From a virus, in the IMG/VR virus record IMGVR_UViG_3300025853_000227, positions 1 through 40,152 of that record: a stretch of DNA of 40,152 bases. The stretch is one strand, 5' to 3'. The stretch's first letter is position 1, and each line of letters begins with the position of its first letter. Below, one piece after another: positions 31,695-39,956 of this stretch. The position numbers were made by a program, and so were the translations under genes. The notes beneath the pieces are model-generated. The model saw only the letters and a list, made by a program, of their open reading frames with translations, was not told the origin of the DNA and searched no databases.

Positions 31695-32953
31695 GGTATT
31701 ATATTTCCTTGAGCATCAAGCTTTATTCTTTTTGGTGTGCCGCCTTGCCCTGTATTTCCTTTCTGCAATTTAGCCCAACTAGCTACCGTATTGCCTGGTG
31801 TACCCAAATAAATTGCTGCTTTGCTTACATACCTAGCTAATTTTTGTTGTGCTAATTTCTTTGTTGTTAGCCAATTTTTTAAGGACACAGGATCAAGTTT
31901 TGTTGGCAGTGCCGTTGCTAACGCTAAATCAAGTTCACCTTTAGACAATGCCCCAAATGTTACATTTCCAATAACGTCTAAACCCATTCGTCTTTGCACG
32001 TTATCTAAATTTACAGATGCAGCGGTAAAGCTAGGCAGCATAGAAATTATAGGCCCAGTGTTTGCGCCATTATCAATTTGCAAAATTGCATCATCAATGT
32101 TTGCTATGCTTTGACCTACTTTAGCAAGTGTTTCAAACGCTTTTCCTGATGCTATTACAGATTGTTTTCCTTGTTCTGTTGCGCCAGCAATTAAAGGAGC
32201 CGCTTCAATTTTTGGTTGAAGTTTTGCTTTTTCCCTTGCTTCTATATATTTTAAATCTGAAGCTTTAATTTCAATGAAGTTATTAAGTTTTCTTTTAGCA
32301 TCTGCTTTTCCTGCTGCCGTAGTTGCGTTTGTTACATTGTCTTGAAGTATTGTTAACTCTCTTGAATCTTGTATTGTCGATGTTGGTCTGCCAGTTGCAC
32401 TTGATGGGTATTTTTGTTTTAATTTTAACTCATTTTCTAAATCTTCTCTTTTTTGCACTCTAGCCAATGCCGCTTGCTCTGCCGCTTGGCGTTGTTGCAT
32501 TTCGCCCATTAAAGCTTGTTGCCTAAAGTTAGATAGATCAGGATTGTCCATTGGCCTTAACGCATCAACAATACCAGCAAAACCACCTTTTGTTTTAGTT
32601 TCAGGTGTGCTTGGCTCAAAGTCTCCGATACCAGATTGGCTGTATGTGGCAGGGGTTGCAGGAACAACTCTCGGTGTTGCAGCTTCCATAGCCGTGGATA
32701 TATCACTGCTTAACGCTTGTTCACGCTCTTGCATATCACGTTGTGCTTGACCGCCAAAATAACCGCCTGCAACGCCCGACAATGCCCTTGTAAGCCCTTC
32801 TAATGGCGATTGAACAGGTGCAGTGCTTGATCCTTGTTGCATTAGCTGTTGAGCCATTAAACGCCTTGGATCTTGTGCATAGTCACGCTGTATAGGATCG
32901 CCACCAAGTGCTTTATTCATGCTGCCATAAAATTGTACGTTGCGACTTGCCAT
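31691..32953 (-). CDS. Probable ejection protein (420 aa)
   Basis: It opens MASRNVQFYGSMNKALGGDP and has a Gln/Met-rich region (RRLMAQQLMQQGSS, EMQQRQAAEQAALARVQKRE) followed by long coiled helices (LENELKLKQKYPSS, KADAKRKLNNFIEIKASDL). The C-terminal third is helical with 'ATALPTKLDPVSLKNWLTTK'. This composition fits proteins packed in the head and ejected with DNA. There is no catalytic motif. It overlaps the genes on both sides (TAATG and ATGA). It is the middle of a set of three. Confidence 0.55.
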   Translation of the reverse strand: MASRNVQFYGSMNKALGGDPIQRDYAQDPRRLMAQQLMQQGSSTAPVQSPLEGLTRALSGVAGGYFGGQAQRDMQEREQALSSDISTAMEAATPRVVPATPATYSQSGIGDFEPSTPETKTKGGFAGIVDALRPMDNPDLSNFRQQALMGEMQQRQAAEQAALARVQKREDLENELKLKQKYPSSATGRPTSTIQDSRELTILQDNVTNATTAAGKADAKRKLNNFIEIKASDLKYIEAREKAKLQPKIEAAPLIAGATEQGKQSVIASGKAFETLAKVGQSIANIDDAILQIDNGANTGPIISMLPSFTAASVNLDNVQRRMGLDVIGNVTFGALSKGELDLALATALPTKLDPVSLKNWLTTKKLAQQKLARYVSKAAIYLGTPGNTVASWAKLQKGNTGQGGTPKRIKLDAQGNIIP

Positions 32954-34038
32954 TACAGAACAGCCTCCGAATAATTAACTGCCTTAATACCGTTAAATTC
33001 TTGCACAGCTTTTGGATTAACTTTTTCAACGTCTTGCGCCATAAGGCCAATTTGTTGTGGGCCACCCCATTTATATTGGTATGAGTAAACATCAAGTCCG
33101 TTATCTAATTTGCCAACTTTTTTAATGTTCTTTTTAACTCTACGGTCTGAAAACAAAGAAGTATTACCAGCTAAACCACCACCAACAGCGCCGCCTAAAC
33201 CAAACAACCCGCCCATTGCGGCATTATTTGCGCCTATTTGTTGATTGTAATTATTCATACTGCCTTGGTACGCTGTGTTGATTGGGCCAGCAATATCTGT
33301 TGGGCTGATTCCAGTTTGTGGAATAGCTGAGAATGTTGGGTTGTTGATTTGTGTGCCTGACATTAACGCAGCAACTTCGTTCAATGGCGCGTTTCTGGTG
33401 CGCTCATATTCTTGAATTGCCCGCTCTCTAGCACTGCCTTGCAAACCAAATAACCTAGATTGTTCCGATCCGCCGCCCGTAATAGCGGCATTCATTGCTG
33501 ACTGATATGCATCGTTTTTAGAACGGTTTTGACTTTCCATTGCTTTCGTAAAAGCGTCAGACCCAACGCCAATGCCTTGATTAGCTAGTTGAGTTTCTAA
33601 AGCTGTTTGAGCGTCTGCAAATTGTGGGTCTAAACGCGATTGAAACTGACTAAACATAGAATCAATAGTCTGTTGTCTAGCCGCTGCATCAGCACTAGGT
33701 GCGCCTGGCATTCCTTCATACGAATATGGATCTGCTAAATTGCTGCCAACCCTTGATATTTGATCGCCCGCTAACGCATTAAGCTGGCCTGATATTCCAG
33801 TTTGCTGATCGACAATAGCTTGCTGCGCTGGGTCTAAAGTCGTATCACGCCTGAATCTTTGTATTCCATCAACGGGGCTTCCTGTTTCTGAATATACACT
33901 GCTGCCATAAGGCGTGTATTCATCAACCTGATTTAAACGAGATTGAGCAATTGCCGTTTCTTTGTTTGCCGCACCTTGCGCTGCCGCTGTTGCCGCTGGA
34001 TCAGGAGCCGCTGGTGCGGACGGGGTAGATTTACCCAT
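32953..34038 (-). CDS. Virion protein with short S74-type chaperone domain (361 aa)
   Basis: The N-terminus is Ala/Pro-rich (KSTPSAPAAPDPAATAAA), then come a segment 'YTPYGSSVYSETG' and helical, Gln/Asn-rich repeats. A Gly-rich hydrophobic stretch (GGLFGLGGAVGGGLAG) leads to a C-terminal unit starting FSDRRVKKNIKKVG and including GLDVYSYQYKW and GLMAQDVEKV. That is the intramolecular-chaperone (peptidase S74) signature, with its SDxRxKxNI active-site motif, but it is short and ends soon after VNYSEAVL. Proteins of this layout are common in podovirus tail/ejection cassettes. It may be cleaved or may keep the domain as an oligomerisation cap. Confidence 0.7.
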   Translation of the reverse strand: MGKSTPSAPAAPDPAATAAAQGAANKETAIAQSRLNQVDEYTPYGSSVYSETGSPVDGIQRFRRDTTLDPAQQAIVDQQTGISGQLNALAGDQISRVGSNLADPYSYEGMPGAPSADAAARQQTIDSMFSQFQSRLDPQFADAQTALETQLANQGIGVGSDAFTKAMESQNRSKNDAYQSAMNAAITGGGSEQSRLFGLQGSARERAIQEYERTRNAPLNEVAALMSGTQINNPTFSAIPQTGISPTDIAGPINTAYQGSMNNYNQQIGANNAAMGGLFGLGGAVGGGLAGNTSLFSDRRVKKNIKKVGKLDNGLDVYSYQYKWGGPQQIGLMAQDVEKVNPKAVQEFNGIKAVNYSEAVL

Positions 34039-34453
34039 TTAACCACCTCTTTGCATTGTCTAAGTATAAACCATACGTGCAAGCAGTCTTACCTTTTGCC
34101 GCATATGGATGTGTGCCTTCCAACAAAAAACCAAGCCCACTAAGCAGCTTTCTCGCCTTCTTGTTTGATTTGTTTGTAATTGCGGTCATTCGCTGTACGC
34201 CAAGTTGTTCAAAGGGGTAGTGCAATAATGCCCTGACTGTTCCCTTCGTGGCCCAACGGCGGGTCGAAGTAACAAAAGTTATTTCAATATCATTATGGCG
34301 GTAATTATGATAAATTGCAACGCCAATAATGTTTCCAGCTTTGTCAGCCATTCCAATTGCCGATAACGGTCTGCATAAAGGGGCTGCATCTGGGTAATTA
34401 AGTTCAGCCCATTGTGCTAATTCTTCGTCACGATCAAAGATAAGTTGCGTCAT
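34031..34453 (-). CDS. GNAT-family N-acetyltransferase (140 aa)
   Basis: The GNAT fold pattern is visible: strands 'GNIIGVAIYHNY' and 'IEITFVTSTRRWATKGTVRA' with the acetyl-CoA loop region (RRWATKGTV), then helix ALLHYPFEQLG, strand RMTAITN, and 'NKKARKLLSGLGFLLEG', the usual C-terminal motif. It would move an acetyl group to an amine on a protein or small molecule. Genes of this type recur inside structural cassettes of marine podoviruses between nozzle and ejection genes, and the target is unknown. Start and stop overlap both neighbours. Confidence 0.85.
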   Translation of the reverse strand: MTQLIFDRDEELAQWAELNYPDAAPLCRPLSAIGMADKAGNIIGVAIYHNYRHNDIEITFVTSTRRWATKGTVRALLHYPFEQLGVQRMTAITNKSNKKARKLLSGLGFLLEGTHPYAAKGKTACTYGLYLDNAKRWLNG

Positions 34454-35004
34454 TACTTTTGAACAGGCAAGCTAACTGGATGCTGGTAACAAGCTTCTGG
34501 GTTGCCTTGCCCTGCCTCTGTTAAGAATGTTGTGTTTGCTGGAACTTGTCCCATTGGGCAACGACAAATTGCAATGTTGTCAGGGCCAATCTTGCAATTA
34601 AAGCTGAAACAATTACTAGCATTAAACCCTTGATTTAAACTTGCATCGCATTTTTGTACAACAGCTTGCATCTTTTCTGGTCGTTTGCTGAAGTTGCTTG
34701 CCTCTTGTGGGTAGTATCTCTTTGGAGCAAATAAGCTCCATACGTGATTATCGTCTATTGGATCACATGAACCTTGCATATTTCCCATAGTAGTGTCTGC
34801 AATAGCTTTACCGTCTATAATTGGGCATTTGCATACGACTTCTGGGTATGTGTTGCCGTTATTGGTGGCAATAGTTCTGCCTGTTGGCTGACAAGTCGAT
34901 GCAGCGCAAAGTGCATACTTTCCTTGGCACGTTGTTAGGTCTGCCTGTGCCGTTGAGCTAAAAGCAGCAATGGCAACAATAATAAACAAAAATCTTACAA
35001 TCAT
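34453..35004 (-). CDS. Exported Cys-rich protein (183 aa)
   Basis: ATG 35004 overlaps the upstream stop (TAATG) and follows AGGAAACGCAT, so the longer reading from 35028 is rejected. A Sec signal (MIVRFLFIIVAIAAFSSTAQA) precedes a mature part with about a dozen cysteines in pairs (TCQGKYALCAASTCQ, VVCKCP, CFSFNCKIGP, IAICRCPMG). Disulphide bonding in the periplasm is likely. An exported disulphide-rich protein in a virion gene cassette is unusual. It could be a periplasmic factor, an exclusion protein, or an outer virion part. No family is recognised. Confidence 0.7.
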   Translation of the reverse strand: MIVRFLFIIVAIAAFSSTAQADLTTCQGKYALCAASTCQPTGRTIATNNGNTYPEVVCKCPIIDGKAIADTTMGNMQGSCDPIDDNHVWSLFAPKRYYPQEASNFSKRPEKMQAVVQKCDASLNQGFNASNCFSFNCKIGPDNIAICRCPMGQVPANTTFLTEAGQGNPEACYQHPVSLPVQK

Positions 35005-36548
35005 TACAATGCGTTTCCTGTTTGCCAAATCATATCGTATGCAGAAAACTTAATAGATAAGGCATTCTCCGCACCACGAATTGTTGGCGTTGCACAATCA
35101 CCAATTCCGTAAACGGTCAACCAATCTGCAATAACTATTTCATTTGACCAATTTGCTTCATCCCATTTTGAAACGTCCCACAAGGCAGCATTAAGTGACG
35201 TTGCTGACGGTATGCTTGTCGGTGCAACATCAGAAAAATCAATATTTAAATCAATTGCAACATTTGGAGCGCCATTTGATGTGAAGTGTGGGCGGCACAA
35301 ATTATAAAGCTTATTTACTCCGCGCCGACCAAAATAGTTAAAAGCTGGTTTAATTGTAAATTCAATATTTGCAGTGTTGTCAGATGTTCCTGTATCGGCC
35401 TTGTAGACCACACCGCCTGTTGTAGCACCAAAGTATAGATCACCGTTAAACAGCGCCCAGCAAGCCGCATTTTGCCCTGTAAACTTGCACCATGCGCCTG
35501 TCTGCGTGTTGACTACATACTGATATGATTCAGATATGCTAACTGGAACATTAAACAGCGCATAAGATCCCTGCGGGTAGTGTATTGATTGCCACCCAAA
35601 CACGGTTCCAAAGCTTCTAGCTGAAGCAATAAATGCGTTTTGTATGTTGTCAGACAATGCCTTACCAGCCGCGCCAACTCTATCAATCGGCAGCATAGTT
35701 GATAACGGAATCGCACCGTCCTGAGTTGTGACCATAACCTCAGTGCCAACAACCTCAACGCATCTGCGACCAATAGGCTTACCAATGCTGAACGATGCAC
35801 CGACCAAAAGCCAAGAGTTTGCAGTCCCAGGGTCATTGCCCGAATACAATATAACTTCGCCTTCAGAAGTAATGGCAACAAATATATCATCAGGGCCAGA
35901 ACCACCATCTCTTGTCCAGCTTGCAAGGGCTTGGATCTTGCCGCCTTTCTTGCATAACCCGCCAAGATCAAAAGTTGATACTGTTCCAGCTAAGTTATTA
36001 ACAGGCAGATAACCAACAATTAAACTATCATTAAAAGCAAAGAATAATCGACGTTGATGGGCAATTATATCAACTATATTTGTAGCCGTTACTCCGCTTA
36101 GTGTTGGTGTAGTAAAAGAAGAACCGTTGTAATAAATAGGCGCATCTTCACCGTTGACCATATAAAGAAAATTACCGCCAGCCGTTCCAAACATAACAGT
36201 CTGCCAACGTGCGTTTGATTTGCCCGTAGCAATAGACGTTGATCCACCCGCCGCAGATGCGTCATATATAACACCGCCAGCGCAAGCTAATAGCTTTTTC
36301 GTTGCTGGGCCAGAATACTCAACTAAAGTTTCAACTGCACCCGTTCCGTTGCCCGTTGAATGTGACGCATATCCGCCTCTTAATTCAACGTCAGTTAAAT
36401 TAGGAAACATATTTTCCAGCGTGATAGCCCAATCTTCTTCCATGTCAGCAAGCGAATCTTTAGCGTTCCATCCCCTAACAGGAGCAGGGGTGCTTGACGA
36501 ATTGGATACTGGTGACTTTCTTGAGTTATCTGCTAGTGGCTGGAGCAT
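35004..36548 (-). CDS. Beta-propeller-like tail nozzle / stabilisation protein (514 aa)
   Basis: After a Pro/Ser-rich start comes GWNAKDSLADMEEDWAITLENMFPNLTDVELRGGY, a very common opening of podovirus tail proteins that resemble P22 gp10 in role. The rest is strand-rich with repeats typical of a propeller (KLLACAGGVIYDAS, NFLYMVNGEDAPIYYN, DIFVAITSEGEVILYS, ALFNGDLYFGATTGGVVY). It probably closes the tail tube after packaging. ATG 36548 is used in place of the GTG at 36551. It is not similar by eye to the T7-type nozzle at 22-24 kb, so the window has two candidate nozzles. Confidence 0.72.
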   Translation of the reverse strand: MLQPLADNSRKSPVSNSSSTPAPVRGWNAKDSLADMEEDWAITLENMFPNLTDVELRGGYASHSTGNGTGAVETLVEYSGPATKKLLACAGGVIYDASAAGGSTSIATGKSNARWQTVMFGTAGGNFLYMVNGEDAPIYYNGSSFTTPTLSGVTATNIVDIIAHQRRLFFAFNDSLIVGYLPVNNLAGTVSTFDLGGLCKKGGKIQALASWTRDGGSGPDDIFVAITSEGEVILYSGNDPGTANSWLLVGASFSIGKPIGRRCVEVVGTEVMVTTQDGAIPLSTMLPIDRVGAAGKALSDNIQNAFIASARSFGTVFGWQSIHYPQGSYALFNVPVSISESYQYVVNTQTGAWCKFTGQNAACWALFNGDLYFGATTGGVVYKADTGTSDNTANIEFTIKPAFNYFGRRGVNKLYNLCRPHFTSNGAPNVAIDLNIDFSDVAPTSIPSATSLNAALWDVSKWDEANWSNEIVIADWLTVYGIGDCATPTIRGAENALSIKFSAYDMIWQTGNAL

Positions 36549-36614
36549 CACACAAATACTTTCTTTTTTATTATATTAATGTTACAATGTTTAGTTCCTA
36601 AAGGGGGTAATATT

Positions 36615-36863
36615 ATGAACAAAAAACAATCTGCGTTTAACGCGATAGAATCTGCATTTTTTGTAGCCCAAGTTGCTTGTTTTCCAGACATTGTGGATGA
36701 AGAAATATTTTTCCACGATTTGCCAATAAAAGTGCAAACAGAACTAATAAAAGCACAGAAAAACATCTGTGCAGATTTTGGTGTTACGCCGACAGAAATA
36801 TCTATGGTTGATGATGATAGTTTCTTCATTTATTCTTTAGAACCCTTTCACGGGCAGCCATAG
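36615..36863 (+). CDS. Small acidic protein, lone plus-strand gene (82 aa)
   Basis: ATG 36615 follows AAAGGGGGTAATATT, a strong ribosome site; a TACAAT box lies at about 36583, with no good -35. The product reads MNKKQSAFNAIESAFFVAQV with two cysteines and a 'FFHDLPIKVQTELIKAQK' helix, then an acidic patch (VDDDSFFIYSLEP). It lies between two minus-strand virion genes and overlaps the end of the 503-aa gene by 38 bases. It looks like a separately expressed moron. The competing minus-strand reading of the same bases has no ribosome site. Function unknown. Confidence 0.6.
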   Translation: MNKKQSAFNAIESAFFVAQVACFPDIVDEEIFFHDLPIKVQTELIKAQKNICADFGVTPTEISMVDDDSFFIYSLEPFHGQP

Positions 36864-38337
36864 CCTTATCTTGCCATTGTTGTGTTACTGGTTGTATAAT
36901 TTTATTTTGTCTAAATGACCCTTGCACTTGTGCAGGGGCAAGGCCACGTTCCGCAACTTTTTCAGCCCATTGTGGATATACGACACTGCGTGGCAACTTT
37001 ACATCAAAACCGCCTGGGTAATTACCCTTCATTCCCATAGGATATGTTCCATGTGGAATGTCTAACAATTCATTTGGTATACCTACGTTTCCAGGAATTA
37101 TCTCTGCGGCATTGTACCCAACAAGCGGGTCAAGGCTTGATTGGCGGTAACGGCTATCTGGAGAGCTAATAGAATGTTTTATTTCACCCAAATCAGGTAC
37201 ACCTAATTTCTGCATTCCACCTTTATCTAAAGCAAGAAAAACGGTAGACCTGTTTGTTCCGTTTAGTTTGTTCATCCATTTTTTAAATTTAGGTGATGTT
37301 ATACCAGGAAATCCTGTTACTCCGTCTGGATTTTTTGAAGATTTAAATGTTTTTGCAATTGTTTCATTAATATCGTCAGCGTTAGAAATTGCTTTTTTGT
37401 CAAACAACTCAAAAAATCTTTTGTTTACCATATCATTAAAATGCAAAGCTATAGGTGTCATGTCTGTGGTTAATGCAAATGTTTTTTTATCAGGTGTTGC
37501 GTCAGCAATTGATTGAATCTGATTAACCACAGGGCCATGACTATTCCAAATATCATCACCAACACGTTGTGGGTAACCAAACCCACCGTCTAAATCTACC
37601 TTAGATGTTCCAGACAAACTGTTTTTTAAAACACCAATTCCAGATTGATCACCAGATAAGTTAGTTAAATTTGAACCAATAGGAATATCTTCTGGAGTAA
37701 TAACATTTCGTTTTTGGTACATTCCTGAAGGCGGTGCATCTATTTTTAAAGCATCTTCCATAGAAAACATTTTGCCTAAAGATATTTTTGGCCCTTTAGC
37801 GCCCCAAGGGGGAGCTATCATGTTACCTGTTTCGTTAGCTTGATCAATTAAATTTTGTCTATCAGGTATTCCAAAAGTTCTATTTTCAGCCGCTGTTATA
37901 GCTTTCTGTTCCGCATTAGACAGGTATTTTTTCCCATCATTTATTATATCTGCTGCTCTATCTGGGTTAAGAGCGTCTGCCATGCTCTTGCCTGATTTCT
38001 TTAAAGCGCCTAACACAGCCATGCCAGGAATTGCGGGAGCTAAGACAGAAGCCCCAGAAATGCTAAGATTGCCTGGCGTTAGATTGTCAGGATTATTATA
38101 ATAGTGTGCTGCTTCTGCACCGATTGCTGGAATTGCATCAAACGGATAGGGAGTGACGGTAGATACCGCTGTTAATCCAGCTTCTATAGGATTGTTTTGC
38201 ACCCATTTAAGAATAGCGTTAGGAGCATTATCTATGGTTTTCTTAATGTCTTGAGCAAATTGCAAGCCTTGAGGCTTTCGGCCTGTGTGTGTCATGCCTT
38301 GGTAATTGTTATTTAAGGCTTCTTGCATACTTTCCAC
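36826..38337 (-). CDS. Virion-cassette protein resembling part of phage polyvalent proteins (503 aa)
   Basis: A GTG start at 38337 follows TGGAGTTAATTAA. Residues 1-120 hold a hydrophobic, Pro/Gly-containing stretch (LSISGASVLAPAIPGMAVLG). The central region has 'GFGYPQRVGDDIWNSH', 'FALTTDMTPIALHFNDMVN' and 'FPGITSPKFKKWMNKL', and the C-terminus 'IKHSISSPDSRYRQS ... VVYPQWAEKV'. This succession resembles a domain I recall from very large phage and plasmid 'polyvalent' proteins, here free-standing. It sits between adaptor and nozzle genes, so it could be an ejected effector. The match is from memory and moderate at best. Confidence 0.6.
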   Translation of the reverse strand: MESMQEALNNNYQGMTHTGRKPQGLQFAQDIKKTIDNAPNAILKWVQNNPIEAGLTAVSTVTPYPFDAIPAIGAEAAHYYNNPDNLTPGNLSISGASVLAPAIPGMAVLGALKKSGKSMADALNPDRAADIINDGKKYLSNAEQKAITAAENRTFGIPDRQNLIDQANETGNMIAPPWGAKGPKISLGKMFSMEDALKIDAPPSGMYQKRNVITPEDIPIGSNLTNLSGDQSGIGVLKNSLSGTSKVDLDGGFGYPQRVGDDIWNSHGPVVNQIQSIADATPDKKTFALTTDMTPIALHFNDMVNKRFFELFDKKAISNADDINETIAKTFKSSKNPDGVTGFPGITSPKFKKWMNKLNGTNRSTVFLALDKGGMQKLGVPDLGEIKHSISSPDSRYRQSSLDPLVGYNAAEIIPGNVGIPNELLDIPHGTYPMGMKGNYPGGFDVKLPRSVVYPQWAEKVAERGLAPAQVQGSFRQNKIIQPVTQQWQDKAMAARERVLKNK

Positions 38338-38341
38338 TTAA

Positions 38342-39040
38342 TTAACTCCAAGAACCTTCAGGCACATAAATTCCTGTATTAGATTGATTGCCGCCAGCCA
38401 TATCTAATACCTTTTTGCCGCCAACTCTTGCAGTTTCATTGGCAAGTTTCTGCTCATAAACGCGGAAATCTTCTGAGTAATCCAAGCCGTTCTTTTTCTT
38501 AAAACGCCAGACAATGCCCATTTGCATTAAGTTTTCATCTAGCAAACCAACATCAGTGTCAGCTAACCATGCAGGTTGATCCGTACCGCTGCTAGATTCA
38601 CAGAAGTTTACAGTCTGGTATTCAAACACCCATGTGTTGCCCGCAGGGGGCGCTGGATAAGCGTAAAGCTTCCCGCCTTGTAACCTGTAGCTAGAGTATG
38701 GGCCTGTCGTTACACGGGCTTTCTGAAGCTGCCATTCTTGTGGCGATAATGGGCCAGTAACAGGTTGCGTTAGTGTGCGATTCCAAAACGTCTGATTAAT
38801 AATGTAACCAAAGCCTGGCGCAAGTGTCGCCATTACGCCTTGAAGTTCAGCGCCTAACGTTGTGTGAGTAGCTTCTAGCTGTGTTTGAGGCCAAGAATAG
38901 CGTTCAATTAATTCTCGCCCTTCCGTTTGAGCCAAAGCTAACAGCGTCCTTGTATTGCCGTCAGATGACGAAACAACGACAGATGATCGTGTAAGACCAA
39001 TTGTGTCTTGTGCGCCGTTTACCATCGTCAGCAATGTCAT
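38342..39040 (-). CDS. Head-tail adaptor-like protein (232 aa)
   Basis: It begins MTLLTMVNGAQDTIGLTRSS and continues 'LLALAQTEGRELIERYSWPQ', the usual helical start of podovirus adaptor (P22 gp4-like) proteins. A strand-rich middle holds GPLSPQEWQLQKA and YRLQGGKLYAYPAPP, then a helix 'WRFKKKNGLDYSEDF' and the tail GGKKVLDMAGG. It probably docks the tail on the portal. It is a second adaptor candidate in the window beside the T7-like one at 24.6-25.4 kb. A TAG at 39043 closes the gene before. Confidence 0.72.
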   Translation of the reverse strand: MTLLTMVNGAQDTIGLTRSSVVVSSSDGNTRTLLALAQTEGRELIERYSWPQTQLEATHTTLGAELQGVMATLAPGFGYIINQTFWNRTLTQPVTGPLSPQEWQLQKARVTTGPYSSYRLQGGKLYAYPAPPAGNTWVFEYQTVNFCESSSGTDQPAWLADTDVGLLDENLMQMGIVWRFKKKNGLDYSEDFRVYEQKLANETARVGGKKVLDMAGGNQSNTGIYVPEGSWS

Positions 39041-39042
39041 AA

Positions 39043-39291
39043 CTATTTCGCCTTCTTTTTAGCGGGTTTCTTCTTAACTTTAACAAACGCTTCATTTTCA
39101 GGCGTTGCAGGATCGTCTGCCTTAAACGTACCATCAGCATTGTGCGCTCTTACGACTGCATTGTACGCTATCCATTCGGTTTTGTATTTAACTTTGTGGT
39201 CTTCCGTTGCAATAAGATCAACGGCAGTACTTGCATCAATCTTGATTGATATAAAATCAATGCCATCCCGTTCAAAAAAATGCGTGTCCAT
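39043..39291 (-). CDS. Small virion-cassette protein with basic tail (82 aa)
   Basis: The frame is coupled to the gene before (TAATG). The N-terminal half is strand-rich (MDTHFFERDGIDFISIKIDA), the centre reads VKYKTEWIAYNAVVRAHN, and it ends in a Lys tail (VKVKKKPAKKKAK). Small proteins of this type are common between head and adaptor genes in podoviruses. The function is not known; binding to packaged DNA or head closure are guesses. Confidence 0.6.
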   Translation of the reverse strand: MDTHFFERDGIDFISIKIDASTAVDLIATEDHKVKYKTEWIAYNAVVRAHNADGTFKADDPATPENEAFVKVKKKPAKKKAK

Positions 39292-39902
39292 TACGCTGCT
39301 TTCTTTCTGCGCTTTGGTTCATCTTCTGGCTCAGTCAACTGTTCCATTAACTTCTCAATCTGCAAATCTCTTTTTGTGACAGCTTCACGCAAAGATTCCA
39401 TCTCAACTTTTAAAGCGCTCACTTCTTCACTGTTTTTGTTTAAACCCGCAGACTTCAAATAAGATATAGCCTTATCTTTTAAAGCAACGCCGCCCATGCC
39501 CATTTTGCGAATAGAATCAGCGTTTGATTCTGCTAAATCTTCAACGGTGCGAATGTTGCAGCCTTGGCACATTTTTAATTGCGCTGGGGTAACTCCAGGC
39601 CAGTTTTTTAAATCAATTCCATTTACGGGGGCTTCACGCCCTTCTTTCCATGCCTCATATGCGGATGTGGCAAAGGGAGATGGTGGCTTGCGTCCAGGTA
39701 TACCGCGCTTCCACTCATTTAATAATTCATCAGACACAACCTTATCAACAACAAGATTGCCGCCTGGCATTGTAATGATTGCAATTTCTATATCGTGAAA
39801 AACAGGATAGCCCGTTTTCATTGATTCATTGCGGTCTTCTTCTGCCCGTAATTCAAATTCAACATAAAAACCATGTTTTTCTTCTGGAAGCATATCAACC
39901 AT
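39291..39902 (-). CDS. Protein with helix-hairpin-helix-like segment and coiled coil (203 aa)
   Basis: ATG 39902 follows AATAAGGAAAACAA. The first 100 residues are strand-rich (GFYVEFELRAEEDRN, DIEIAIITMPGGNLVV). A segment 'WPGVTPAQLKMCQGCNIRTVEDLAESN' followed by 'MGMGGVALKDKAISYL' has the spacing of a helix-hairpin-helix unit. A Glu/Lys coiled coil follows (LKVEMESLREAVTKRDLQ) and a basic end KRRKKAA. This family appears beside capsid genes in marine podoviruses and may be a head completion or scaffold-related protein. It is the first gene after the terminator. Confidence 0.6.
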   Translation of the reverse strand: MVDMLPEEKHGFYVEFELRAEEDRNESMKTGYPVFHDIEIAIITMPGGNLVVDKVVSDELLNEWKRGIPGRKPPSPFATSAYEAWKEGREAPVNGIDLKNWPGVTPAQLKMCQGCNIRTVEDLAESNADSIRKMGMGGVALKDKAISYLKSAGLNKNSEEVSALKVEMESLREAVTKRDLQIEKLMEQLTEPEDEPKRRKKAA

Positions 39903-39920
39903 TTGTTTTCCTTATTTAGT

Positions 39921-39949
39921 AAAAAGGGGCTGACAATTAAGCCAGCCCC
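39921..39949 (-). terminator. Rho-independent terminator after the head gene
   Basis: On the minus strand, GGGGCTG (39943-39949) pairs perfectly with CAGCCCC (39926-39932) and can be extended by a G-T and a C-G pair; it is followed by TTTTT (39921-39925). It lies between the stop of the partial gene and the next start, so it would cut back transcription from an abundant head gene into the tail genes. Confidence 0.88.
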
Positions 39950-39956
39950 GATTTAA

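Noticed and set aside
35513-35971. 152-aa minus-strand frame inside the propeller-like gene
   Set aside because: Frame-shifted shadow of the longer conserved protein; no ribosome site.
36548-36829. Minus-strand 93-aa frame opposite the 36615 gene
   Set aside because: It has no ribosome site, and the plus-strand reading has a strong one.
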